Shown: positions 26,027-38,600 of the stretch, in pieces
Layout of the letters: each line of letters starts with the position of its first letter
Position numbering within the stretch: position 1 is the first letter of the stretch
Assembly: GCA_020205615.1 (NCBI GenBank)
Contig: CM035160.1
Span: 11,817,821 to 11,881,820 of the forward strand
DNA: 64,000 nucleotides
Direction of reading: 5' to 3'
Origin: Panax quinquefolius
Taxonomy: Eukaryota > Streptophyta > Magnoliopsida > Apiales > Araliaceae
Made by a program: the position numbers and the translations under genes
The notes under the pieces: model-generated
The model's database searches: none
What the model was told of the DNA's origin: nothing
Seen by the model: the letters and a program-made list of their open reading frames with translations, nothing else

Positions 26027-26219
26027 AGGCTGAGGCTTCATTATTTTTTCGCTTAATTCATTCAAGCCTATGTAGAGAGAGAAAGTATAGAGAGAATAAG
26101 AGAAAGAAGAAGAGTATTTTGTTACTACACCGCCGCAGATTCAATCTCCTACCAAAAGTAAGGGGTGTTATTCTTTCTTATTCACGAAGAGAATCGTTGT
26201 TATTCCATCGCTTATTATT

Positions 26220-26560
26220 CTGTTGGAATAACTGTATACGCTTGGTTAATTCTATACTTGGTGACATTCTTTTATTATTCTGCTTGGAACATCCTGCTCA
26301 CATGTGTTTTGGCGGACACAATTCGTTCCGCTTTTTATTATTCTGCTGGAACATCCTCGTGCATGTGTGTTTTACACCGGACTGGTTCCGCTCTTTATTA
26401 TTCTCGTTGGAATATCCTATCCGTGTGTTTTACACCGATCCGGTTCCATCTTTATTATTCTGTTGGAACATCCCGCTTGCATGTGAATTTCACCGACCGG
26501 TTCCGTTATTTATTATTCATTGGAATAACTCGTCTGCATGCGGCCTATCGCATTTACGTG
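26220..26560 (+). repeat. about 60-bp tandem repeats in solo LTR
   Basis: About five units have TTTATTATTCTGCTGGAACA, CATGTGTTTTACACCG and GGTTCCG, homologous to 1610-1915. They lie downstream of the TATA box and so in the presumed transcript. Confidence 0.8.
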
Positions 26561-27064
26561 GTGATTTCTTTTGTTATTCCATTCTTTATTATACCCAAAT
26601 GGTTAAAACTTTGACTTCTATACTCCATGAAATTAGTGGAATATCCTCGATATTTGCATTTTTCATCCAAAGATCTTTCATGAAAATATTCTTCCGATCA
26701 TTCTTGAATTTTACTCTACAAAACAAAGATGTCATATTGATAATTTGGGCGTTAATAATTCTGGATAAAATAATTCTTGAACTTGTTTTATTGAATTCTT
26801 ATATCATCATCATCATCCTCATGTTTATATTTTTTAAAGTCATCCGTATGGCACCAGAGTGCATAGATGGACTTGGTATGATTATGACTGAGAGAATATT
26901 CGTTATGTAATCATAATAGTAATGTTACAAATGATGTGATAAAAATCCTCAGATGGTAGTAGTGCGTTGGTGGATGATTGTTGGCATGATCACGACCATT
27001 AATGAATACACAAATATTCTTGGCAGTAGTGCATGAATAATTGTGGTCGTGATATCTTAAAGAA

Positions 27065-27089
27065 TATCCTCGGCCCGTAGTGCGAGGGG
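27065..27089 (+). repeat. hairpin unit with GC-changed stem in solo LTR
   Basis: Arms CCTCG and CGAGG enclose the loop GCCCGTAGTG. The stem bases differ from those in the other LTRs but still pair. A weaker unit lies just upstream at about 27015-27037. Confidence 0.6.
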
Positions 27090-27891
27090 GTGATTCGATG
27101 ATGTGGAATATTTATTAAAGTTCGAGTCTCATTTATAATAATGATGAAAAACCTTTAAAACCTAAAAGATAGTAGACTTTTATTTTCTACTTGACTTTTT
27201 AATGGATTGCGTATTATTTCACCGCAGCTAAACCGGTTGTCTATTGTATTTTATCGCTTTAACATTGTTGAAGACTATTGATAATTTATTCTCGCATTAT
27301 TTTAGTCATAATATTTCTTCTTAAATTTAGTTGAGCTCACCCTTTCTTTCACCGTTTCTCTTCGAAATGAGAATATAAATTTGAGACAGAGTCGGAAACG
27401 CAGTGATGGTCCCGAAGATAAGATTAGTAGTCCTCACTATTCTCGCGAAATAGTGTGATAATAATTATAATGAGGACTCCTTTTTGAGTTTGATAATATC
27501 TAGTAGATTTATATTTGTATTTAAACTCATAGTTTATGTCGTATTGCATACTGCACGCGATTACGTTAAGTAAGTTGTATTTAAATTCATGTCTACGTAA
27601 GTAAGTGGCGGCCAAGATGGGTGATGTATCCAATTTTGTGAAGGCGTCACAATATATATTAGGAAAAATTGAAGGATATATAGGTGTTATGGAGGGTAGC
27701 TTAATCCGTGATTTTCTAAAAATATATGATTGGTACATAATTCTTGATGCTAGCTGCCCAAGAATTTTTGTTTTGTTGCATTTTTTTCCTTTTAATTATT
27801 ATTGTCTCTACAATTAACTTTAATTATATTATTATTTTGTCCTTTGATTTTTTAATATCTTTCTATTTAATCCTTCAACAACGGCAACAAG

Positions 27892-28038
27892 GGAAATGGT
27901 TAGCATGAAGTTCATTTTTGAGTAAGTTAGTCAATTGGTCAATAAAGCACTGTCACGCAGGCGAGACTGTATGTGTGTTAGTATTCTATTGACCAATTGA
28001 CCAACTTATCAAAAAATAAACTTCATACTAACTGGATC
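27892..28038. mobile_element. foldback MITE, copy B, with 10-bp target duplication (Mutator-like)
   Basis: A 147-bp element has long imperfect inverted arms (GTTAGCATGAAGTT and AACTTCATACTAAC at the ends; GTCAATTGGTCAATA and ATTGACCAATTGAC inside). It is flanked by the perfect direct repeat CGGCAACAAG (27882-27891 and 28039-28048). Long arms with a 9-10-bp duplication point to a MULE-derived MITE. Confidence 0.8.
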
Positions 28039-28048
28039 CGGCAACAAG

Positions 28049-29170
28049 TATATACTACTATATATTAAATGAATCTAACAGAAATCTATAACCAATGAAT
28101 CCATGTCTTTTGTGTTTGCAAACAGTTACTAATAAATAGGGTTTGATTAGGTCGTGCATATGGAAGACAATAACTATTACTCCATTAGTAGACTATATTA
28201 CAAACCTTGCATGGGACATGCATACAGGCTACATCATGCGTTTTCCACCAAACTAACTTTAAATTCCCATAAAATATTAAAACAAACATTTCTTCAAATT
28301 ATTGAAAGAACATGCATAATTTTATTATTTATTGATAAATCTTTTTTATTAATGAAAATAAAACTAAAATAAAAATACTCCAATATTTTAATTAAGAAAA
28401 TCATGCAAGAAAGAATATTATTTGAATCCAACTCAATGGCATACACAAGCATAAGATGTGGAGTAGTACTTAAGATATTATGCAACATTCATGTTGAGAT
28501 GTTTCAAATCCAGCTCATGCATGCTTCATTTGTATAATTTTATTTATACAAATTAACAAGTTTTTTAAATTAGTTTTTTTTTCATGAACAATCAAATTAC
28601 ACTACTACGCGTGCTTCACTTTTGTTAAATAATTTTAATAGTATAGAGGGTGAAAATATTGTATAAAAACAAGGGATTTATAAATTTTCATATACTTTAA
28701 TATAAGAAACAGAGTGTATTTATATTATATAAAAATTAAATGAAATATATTATCTAGCATCCATTCTTTGATTTATCAAAGGTAAGAATATTAAAATTTC
28801 ATTCGAATATAGCAAAAGAAAAAAAAAAAAAGAGAGTTCATTTATATTATATAGAAATAAAATATTTTATTTGTAAGCATTAATTATATACAGTCCATTT
28901 CTTAGACTATCTTTATTGAAATTTCATCCTGCATTTTTTTTTTTTCTCAAATTACACTTGCAAACACTTTTTTTTTTTTTTTTCATTTATTTAAATTATT
29001 ATAAATTTTTTATTATTGTTTAAAAAAAAAAATAGTTTAATCCAATGAAAACTCAATTTGAGTTTAAGATCCTTTTCGTATATAAGTGTATTTATTTTCT
29101 TATAATATCTTACAAAAATATATACATAATAATTGTATATCCCCTGGACACCTCATTTCATAACTTTTTT
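28049..29170. other. AT-rich intergenic region upstream of BSL gene
   Basis: Poly-A/T-rich sequence with no supported gene. The promoter and leader of the BSL gene probably begin within or just after it. Confidence 0.4.
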
Positions 29171-29606
29171 GTAGGCAGAGAAAGCGGGAGATTGGGCCCA
29201 GACAGAGAATGTATGTGAGATTTGTAGAGAGAGAAAGAGGCCCGGGAGGGCTTAGATTTGTAGAGTGAGAAAAGAGAGGGATTGGTACACTTGTTGGAGC
29301 TCTGTTTGGCTGTTGCTTTCCACCATTTCGACCGCCCTCCAGTTTAGAGGTTAGAAAAAGGGCAAAAAAAACTACCAATTTTTTTTCAAAATTTTTGCGG
29401 TTTTACCCAATCGAATCGCACAATTTGAGCTAGGGGTTAATTTAACATTGTTGAATTTGTACCAAGAAGTTTCAGTTTGGAATTCTGATTCAATTTTAAA
29501 TTCAATTCAATTCGAATTCTCACCTTGTCGATCAGAAATGGGATTTGCTGAGAATTCGAGCTTCCGATCTCGATAACAAGGTTGCAATTTTAGGGCTAGT
29601 AAGGAC
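29171..29606 (+). promoter_or_regulatory. promoter/5' leader of BSL gene
   Basis: There is a purine-rich stretch with GGGCCC and GAGAGAGAAAG blocks, unlike the AT-rich DNA before it, followed by the gene start. The motif GATTGGGCCCAG resembles site-II/TCP elements of plant housekeeping promoters. The transcription start cannot be fixed from sequence. Confidence 0.4.
29538..29576 (+). promoter_or_regulatory. 12-codon upstream ORF before BSL start
   Basis: ATG at 29538 reads MGFAENSSFRSR then TAA at 29574-29576, 30 bases before the BSL start codon and in a different frame. If it lies within the mRNA leader it could lower translation of the main frame. Confidence 0.45.
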
Positions 29607-32600
29607 ATGGATGTTGATTCCTCAATGGGGCAGCCGGAGACTGATCAGGATTCAGCGATCCAGAGCAAAGATAACCCTAATCCCGAACAGGTTGAGAAAA
29701 CACCGGAACAAGATTCAGGAGGATCTCCGAACACAACTCAGCAACATTCGTTACAGCCTCAGCAGCAGCAGCAGCATCAGCAGGCTCAGGGTCAGGGAAG
29801 TCCAGTGGCGGGTCCGAGACACGCGCCCACGTATTCTGTAGTTAACGCAATTTTAGATAAGAAAGAGGACGGTCCGGGGCCGAGGTGTGGCCATACGTTA
29901 ACGGCTGTGGCGGCTGTAGGGGAGGAAGGAACGCCAGGTTACATTGGGCCGAGGCTTATTCTTTTCGGAGGGGCGACTGCGCTCGAGGGCAATTCTGCTG
30001 CTGCTACTGGAACTCCTAATCCTACCTCTGCAGGAAGTGCAGGAATAAGTATGTTGGTGTTTGAAACCCTAATTCTATGTTTTATATTAAGCTGTTTTAC
30101 TTGAGTTCAATTTATGGTCCAAAATAGTTTAATTATGTGTTTTTGGTAAGTTGGTGAACCAGAAATGAAAAAAGCTAGTTTTTTTTTCTTCTGTAAATAT
30201 TAATGTATGTGTTGGTTTTTATGTTTAATTACGTCTTTAAAACGGATTAAAGTGACACTTGATGATATGACCTATTTTCAGATGATAAATCGAGTTGCTT
30301 ATGTTGTAACATTGATGTAAAAGGAATCCCTATTTTAATATCATTTGGATGAAGTATTTAATCTCATTTTGGTTCTGTCAAAAAGTCCCCAATTTTGTTG
30401 ATACTTGAGTTGTTAAATCTCCATTTGCTCAATTGTATTTGTATTTTGTTTGTTAAAATGAATTTTGTTTTAGTTCAAGTGATTTAAGTTCATCCAACTA
30501 TGTGGTGATGGTATTGTTATGGTGCAAATGCACAATAGTTGTACTTTGAATCTTGAAATGGTCGTTTCTAAATACCACACTTTACTTTTTAGAGGCATGT
30601 TTGACTTGGCACAAAATTCAGATAAAAACCAACTATGAAGTGACTTAATTCTTCACTAGTTATGTTAAGAACTTGAATTCAGTTAATTGTTTGGTTTTGG
30701 GGATTTAAGTTCAGTGATGTGGTGTTAGTATTGGTTCTGGTGCAAATAACTTTCGTTCTGTGTTATGTATGCAAGATCGTCATTGATAACAGGCTTAACA
30801 GCGTAGCGGGTCATAACTTTAATTACATGCCTTTTTTATTTGAAAACCAACTCCTAGATTTGCTTGATGTGCTTGTAATTTTTCTTCATAAGTTAATTAA
30901 GAAAAGAACCCCATTATCATTTATTAGAGTATATTATTATTGTTTTGGCCCAATTGCAACTTTCATAATTTTTTTCAGTGCTCTAGAAATCCTTCTAGGT
31001 GCCCACTTAGGCGAAATAGATCTTCGCCACCTCAATTTGGCTGGGCGCCTTGGCCCCGCCTAAGCAGAATTTGTCAATATAGTTAAATTCAAAAGAACTG
31101 TAAGAAATGAGGCAAATATGAATTTAAATAATGACTAGTAATGGTATTTGATGAAGGCTTTGAAGCTTTAGAATGATTGAAATGAATTTGTTATGCTTTT
31201 TATAAGATTGTTGTTTTTGTTTGTTAGATTTGTTTTTTCTGTGTTTTACCTTTATATTGAATAAGTAATTTCAGTTCAAACTTTAGATAGTGTTAGTATT
31301 GAGTCTATTGATTGGACTGCAGATAAGGTTAATTATGTGTTATGCAGCATATACTAAGGTAGTGAACCTTGAAGTTGTTGTGTTTTGTATTAATGCATAG
31401 TTGGCCTATTTTGTTTACTTAAATATTTTGAACTGCAACTGATTGAAATGTGAATTGATTATTTGAACTAATTTCGAGTTGAAAACCTGCTATATCGCGT
31501 TGCCTATGTGGTCGCCTGGGGTCGGTATGTGTATATGAAACAATCAAACGAAAGTACCCCAAATAGATTTCTTTTTAAACCCAGTATTTAATCATCATTT
31601 TAATTTAGAGTTATTAATTTGACTTTGTTTCCAGATACCCCAATATGGTTATTCAAGTTGGCATACGTTAGCAGAAATTCTGTATTTGTTAAACCATAAA
31701 TTTGTTTTAGTTAAAGTGATTTGAGTTCGATCATGCATTGTTGGTCTTATATGAATGTCACAGGTACCCACTTATGTGTGAATTGCATGATTGGTTTTCC
31801 CTGTTACTGAAATCCCTACTGATTGTAGTGGCCACCATTCTCTGTTGAAAACCAACCACATGAAGTTGCTTATTGTGGTTGTTATGTCCCTATGATCCTA
31901 CTAAATATAAGAACCTTGAATTTATTATCATTTAAAGGAAGTATAAGATTATCATCTTGTTTGTATTGCCAATTTTCATAACTTGTTGATACTAAAGTAA
32001 GCCTCAATTACCAGTTTTTTTTTGATTTAACATGAATTGATTGAGACATTCACTTCATTTGTATATGTCATTGTATGTATGCACGTAGGTGGGTGGATAT
32101 GTCCTTGGCTATAATGCTAAAACTCGTGTAAGAAACATTATTTAATTGAAGATTATATCTTTTGCTTTGCTGCAAGATATTATAAGAGGATTGTTAGATT
32201 GGAAGTGTTTTCAATTGATAACGTACTATATAACATTTTTGGTTGTATTTGATTACAGGGTTAGCAGGGGCCACGTCTGACGTGCACTGTTATGATATTT
32301 TGACAAATAAATGGTCTAGGTAATCCCGGATCAATAATCATTTCAGAAGCGGCTGATTCTTTAATTTTAATTCTTCAACATCAAGTGATAGCTTCTGTTT
32401 GGTCTAGAATTGCTGTAGTTTGGTTCTAAACTCTGAGAAACTTTGCAGAATCACTCCATTTGGAGAACCACCAACACCAAGGGCAGCTCATGTAGCAACT
32501 GCTGTGGGTACTATGGTAGTGATTCAGGTAGGTAGGCAACTTGTTTTTTCAGAAGTTTATCTGGTTTAATACGTTGGGATTCCATTGCTCTTATTATTAT

Positions 32601-35600
32601 CTTTCTTATATGAACCAAATCTATATTCGACACAGGGTGGAATTGGTCCAGCTGGGTTGTCTGCTGAGGATCTTCATGTCCTTGACCTTACACAGCAGCG
32701 ACCAAGATGGCATAGGTTAGAATCTTAAATGATGTGGTGGTCCATTCATGAATGTTAATGCACGTTTATATTTATGCAATAACTAGTAATAGATTGTTTG
32801 TTTATGTGTGATGCATATGTAATATGCAGTTGAAACAGCATATTTAAAATATCTGACTTTTGAAGCTAATGTTAATTTTCTTGTAGGGTGGTGGTTCAAG
32901 GCCCTGGACCAGGGCCACGTTATGGGCATGTGATGGCTCTGGTGGGGCAAATTGATATCTCATGGCAATTGGTGGAAATGATGGTTTGTCTCTGTACTGT
33001 TTCTTCCTCTCGTGTTGATTAGAAATAATATTATACCTTCGATGACCTTTGCTTCAGAAGACAATAATTTGGTGAATCATTTCCAGCAAAGAGACCGCTC
33101 GCTGATGTATGGGCCCTGGATACAGCAGCCAAGCCCTATGAATGGCGGAAATTGGAACCTGAAGGGGAAGGTCCACCTCCATGCATGTAAAAATTTCTTT
33201 TTTTCTTGTTTACTTTATTATGTTTTATCAGAAAACTCTAAACTTCACATTAAATGTTGATGTTTTTTTTCGTTTGTCAAGTCAGGTTATAATCATTGAG
33301 TTCACTGTTCTGTTCTGCCCCCGGTGGCTGTTTATAATGGATTACTTATCAAAAATAGAATAAAATAATAATTGATTATAGATTTTTATTTTAACTAAAA
33401 GGCCAAAATCTAGGGCTTGCTGTTCAGTTAAGATTATTGTCTAGGCGATCGCTTATATGCCACTATTACTTTGATTAGGTATGCCACTGCAAGTGCACGC
33501 TCTGATGGTCTTCTTCTGCTTTGTGGAGGGAGGGATGCAAACAGTGTGGTGAGATATACGTTTCAGTTGCATTAGTTATTCTTCAATTTATTTAGTGATG
33601 TGCCTTTGCTGACTTTTATCATTTATAATATGTAGTTTGCTCCTCTCACCTGCAGACTGCAGGTGTATGCTTTGAAAGATACACATGTTCTATGTTTTTT
33701 CTTCCCAATAAATGGCAAGAGTAGGATCTCTGGTCTTAATTTTGATCTTGTGTAGATTTGGAAAATATAATGTTTATATCCGACTTGAAGGCAGTCAGGT
33801 TTTGGGTTTTAACTTTGTATTTGACTTATGTTTAAACTAATTTTGTGGTTAAACTAGTATTTATAATTGACTTGCGTGCTTGAGACATCTTTTGACGAAT
33901 AAAACTTTTTTTATTTTTTGGGTACTTTGAGATGTCATTTGAGGGATGGAGGTTGTATATTTCTATACTAGTTCTCTTATCATCAAATGGCTTGGATTGC
34001 CCTTTGAGGGATGGAGGTCTTATGTATTTCAAATTAGTATGCTTATCCTCAAATGGTTTGGAGTGCTGTGTGTATTTTTATAATGTAGATATTTTTGGGG
34101 GTTGGGTGGAGTGCTGTGTGTATTTGGAAAATATAATGTTTATATCTGACTTGAAGGCAGTCATGTTTTGGGTTTTAACTTTGTAATTGACTTATGTTTA
34201 AACTAATTTTGAGGTTAAACTAGTATTTGTAATTGACTTGCGTGCTTTAGACATCTTTTGACGAATAAAACATTTTTTATTTTTTTTGGTACTTTGAGAT
34301 GTCATTTGAGGGATGGAGGTTGTATATATTTATACTAGTTCTCTTATCATCAAATGGCTTGGATTGCTCTTTGAGGGATGGAGGTCTTATGTATTTCAAA
34401 TTACTATGCTTATCGTCAAATGGTTTGAAGTGCTGTGTGTATTTTTATAATGTAGATATTTTTGGGGGTTGGGTGGAGTGCTGCGTGTATTTTTTGACTG
34501 TGTATGTATTTTTGGGGGTTGGGTGGATTGCGGCTTGGTTGCGAAAGGCACAATATATTATATATCTATACAATATCTAGGCTATCTACGCATGCCTTGC
34601 AACAGTAAAAATAGATTAATTGCTTTTCACACTGTTTGAAGTTTGCAACAGTTTGTTGGTCACATGAGCTTCCCTGTCACTTGCGTTCTGTACCTTTGAC
34701 ATATAATACTTCATAAATGATACCTTCTTTCTCATTGCACAGCATAAGCATAGACTATGTTATGTTTGTTAAACCTGTTTTTTTTCCTGGGAAAATATGT
34801 ATGTTTAACACATTTCACCCTCTCTGTATGATTTTTGCAGCCATTGGCCAGCGCATATGGACTTGCCAAACATAGAGATGGCCGCTGGGAATGGGCAATT
34901 GCTCCTGGTGTCTCACCATCTCCTAGATATCAACATGCAGCTGTAAGTAGTCTTTTTTATTAATCTCTTTTGTCCTCTCCGTATATCTTATTATATTTAG
35001 GGAACTGAGTATTTTCTACTACTGCAACTGCTAGGTTTTTGTTAATGCTCGGCTCCATGTTTCCGGAGGGGCACTTGGTGGTGGACGCATGGTTGAGGAC
35101 TCTTCAAGTGTTGCAGGTTCTTATCTGATATCACTTACCTCTTCGATGAATTTCTTTTCACATTTTGACTCCTAAAGATATTTTTAAATAATGCAAAAGC
35201 TTATTAGGTTGACAAATTCACTAATGCTAGAACTCCTTAAACCAAGCATTCTAGCTTAGGAAGCCCCCATGCAATGCCAATCATTCTTGAATTACCTAGC
35301 CTAAATGTTTTTCATCCCCCATGTTGTGTATGCCACTTATCCAAGGCAATTGGGAGTTTACATGGATTTCTTTTTAATATTCCACAATTTATTTAGTATT
35401 AAATTAGGTTCATTGAATGCAATTTCAGAACTTATGGAAGGGTTGAGGTTATTTGACTTTCTAGGTTATTATTATTCTAGTATAGTTGGTTTAGGTTTTG
35501 ATAGTTATTTCATTATAGTACTTACCAAAAAAATAGAAGTAAAAGTAAAAAAAAATAATTACTCATTAAATTTTAAACCAAGTTCTTTGTTATTTCTGCA

Positions 35601-38600
35601 TGAGCATTTTAATTTTTATTCTTTTAGTAAAGTTGAGTACTGCATTAGTAAATCTTTGTGCTTGTTGTCTGGGGCTGTAGCCTTTGTCTTGTAATGCAAA
35701 AGCAGAATTTGTCCCGCAGGTTAGGGAATCTCATACAATGGTGCCAGATACCACTTCTTTTAATTTTTTCTTTTGTTTGGAGACACCTTTTTCCTCTTAT
35801 TAGATTGAAGCAGTAGGTTTTATTAAATGTAATCCCATGTTTTTTTAATAATTTATCATCTAATGTCTATTAGTTCTCCCCTCTCTTCCATTTAGATGAG
35901 TATTTATTTATTTTTTTAAAATTTTATCAAGGGAAAATGAAAAAGATCCAATACTAGTGTTTCATTTTGTTGCTGTAAAGAAGTGACTGTTGTATGCCTG
36001 TATCCATGTTTTACTTGTATAAAAAACATAAATGCAAGCAACAACGTTAATATATAAAGTTTATTATTTGGAGCTTTGGATACTATGTTGGATCCATAGT
36101 CATTTTTTTGACTGCTTAAACTGTTTGGGTTATTTGTAGTATAAGTGTATGACATGACACTTGAACCTTTCTTTTATCAGGTCTGTAATTCAAATTTTCT
36201 GTAAATTATGTTCTTTTGCTCTGTTTATGCACTCCTTGAACTCGTATGTGGTTTTATTTGTGCACCTTTTCACCCAGTTCTGTCTGCTTGTTTTTCTTCC
36301 CCTCGATGTGCACCTGAAGTTTACAAATGAGGGCTAAGCCTTTTTGGAGTTTGATATGTCGTTTTTGTGTCTATTTTATTATACTTAAAAGTTTTTAAAG
36401 CAATTGCAAGTGTAACATAATAAAAGCTGCACCAACTCTAGTTTTTTCAGTTAATGATCCATTTCACCAAATACACATTTTTTTTATGTTTATGCTCTGT
36501 ACAGTTCTGGATACTGCAGCAGGAGTTTGGTGTGATACAAAATCTGTTGTTACTAGTCCTAGGACAGGTAGATTCAGTGCTGATGCTGCTGGTGGAGATG
36601 CTGCAGTTGAATTGACAAGGCGCTGTAGGCATGCAGCAGCTGCTGTTGGTGACTTGATTTTTATCTATGGTGGTCTACGTGGAGGTAAGATGGCTATTTG
36701 CATATTTGGATCTTGTGTTTAGTTTGATATCTTGAGTTTGTTTTTGCCAGCTGATATTAAATCCTTGTGCATATTGTAAGCTGCTCTCCCTATTCTTGGG
36801 TAGCCAGTCCCCATTTTCCTCTAAACAGACGTTGAAGCTGAGTTTGCCTACCTAACAATAACAAATGAAGTTTGTTTAGAGGAAAATGGGGACTGTGAAT
36901 GTGCTATTGTTATGTTTAACTGCATAATTGACAATTATTACTTTTCAGGAGTTTCACATTAATCTTTCCAATAATATAAACATGTTATATTTTATTTCCT
37001 GATATCTTTTGACTTTTTTTCTTAGAATTTGATTACCGGATAAGAATGTTCCTAACAAGATATGTACTATTTAAATAAGATTTTGATAACTCTTTTGCAT
37101 GTTTGTTTGGATCTTTTTATGAAATAAGTCACGGAATGGACCTGTGCAAAAAGTAGAATTTGTCCCTAGTCGCTGATGATATAGAGGAGTGTTATGTTGA
37201 TTGTACAAACTTTTCTAGCAAGATTAACATGGCTCACATTAAAGAACATAGTATAGTTTTGGAGAGGGTGGTTTCTATTGTATCTAGTATGGGCTTCTCT
37301 TTTTCTTTTTTTGACTAGCTGTTTTTCTCCATCCTTTATATATGTTTGTCTACAAGAGTTGTGCACCAAAGTTTTATAAATCGTACTCCATTTATTTAAT
37401 AATATATATAAATTATCTGATAGTGTTAGAATTACAAGTATTATTGGGCTCAGTTTAGTTCTAGGCAGGTCAGAAAATTAATATTATTATTGAAGTGTAT
37501 TTTGTTGTTTTCCATATATTGATCATAAACGTTTTTTTAAACATATGAGTCATACTATGTATTGCGATAAATTTTGGCGGAATTACAATTTCGAAACCTA
37601 TGGATTGGTAAGAATTACTGGAGGGCTAGTTATTACACATCTTTCCAAAAATATTACGCATCTTTCAAAAAATATTACCACTAATACTTATTCACGTAAC
37701 TGACAATCAAAATGTCAACGTAAAACATTTGCAATACATATCATTACCGAATTTTTATATATATAAATTTTTTAATTCTCGTTTATAGCACAACCAAAAT
37801 TTGTTGAGTTTAATTCTCTCTAGAATATTTTAAAATTTCTTTCTGGTTGTTGGTTTCAGACTTTACCTCTTTGTTTAATTTTTGCTCCCTTAGAATATTG
37901 GCATGCTATTACTTCTATATAGCTTTTGGTTTACACTAGGATACTGAGTATGATGTGTCTTTTCATAGGGGTGTTGCTTGATGACCTACTAGTTGCTGAA
38001 GACCTGGCTGCCGCTGAAACAACGAGTGCAGCTTCACATGCTGCAGCTGCTGCATCAAACTTACAGGCAGGGAGGTTGGCAGGAAGGTATGGGTTTGTCG
38101 ATGAAAGAACAAGGCAAGCAAATCCAGAAGCAGCTCCTGATGGTGCAGTGGTGCTGGGAAGTCCTGTAGCTCCCCCTGTAAACGGGGATATGTATACTGA
38201 TATAAGCACTGAAAATGCTATGCTTCAAGGTTCCCGGTAAACCACCTAATATATATAAATTGTTTTGCTCTATATGTCTGTTGTTGCACATTTCTTTTCC
38301 TTTAAGTTCATGATATACTTACTATTGTTTGCTGTGTCAGGAGACTGAGCAAAGGTGTTGAGTACCTGGTTGAGGCATCAGCAGCAGAAGCTGAGGCTAT
38401 TACTGCAACCTTAGCTGCTGCCAAAGCACGGCAGGTCAATGGAGAAGTTGAACTGCCAGATAGGGATCGGGGGGCAGAGGCTACTCCTAGTGGGAAACAA
38501 ATATCTACTCTGATCAAGCCAGATTCTGCTGTAACAAACAATTCAGCTCCAGCTGGTGTTCGACTGCATCATAGAGCTGTCAGTATCAGATTTTGATCGA

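Larger units (their letters stand above)
25047..27651 (+). mobile_element. solo LTR of the gypsy family (2605 bp)
   Basis: It begins TGTAAGACCCC and ends AAGGCGTCACA, and is flanked by a perfect 5-bp target duplication, ATATA (25042-25046 and 27652-27656). No internal domain is present, so this is a solo LTR left by recombination between the two LTRs of one element. It carries the shared TATA box (26018), motif array (25181-25225), tandem repeats (25688-25890, 26220-26560) and hairpins (27015-27089). The reading frame of 263 codons at 26119-26910 lies wholly inside it and is not a gene. Confidence 0.92.

Noticed and set aside
26119..26910. 263-codon open frame as a protein-coding gene
   Set aside because: It lies wholly inside the solo LTR; most of it translates the tandem repeats in a low-complexity way, and the same region in the first LTR is broken differently.
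29545..29841. Second open frame overlapping BSL exon 1
   Set aside because: It has no ATG start, overlaps the well-supported BSL N-terminus and resembles nothing known.
33932..34580. Two similar roughly 90-codon frames as genes
   Set aside because: They are copies of the 366-bp intronic duplication within BSL.
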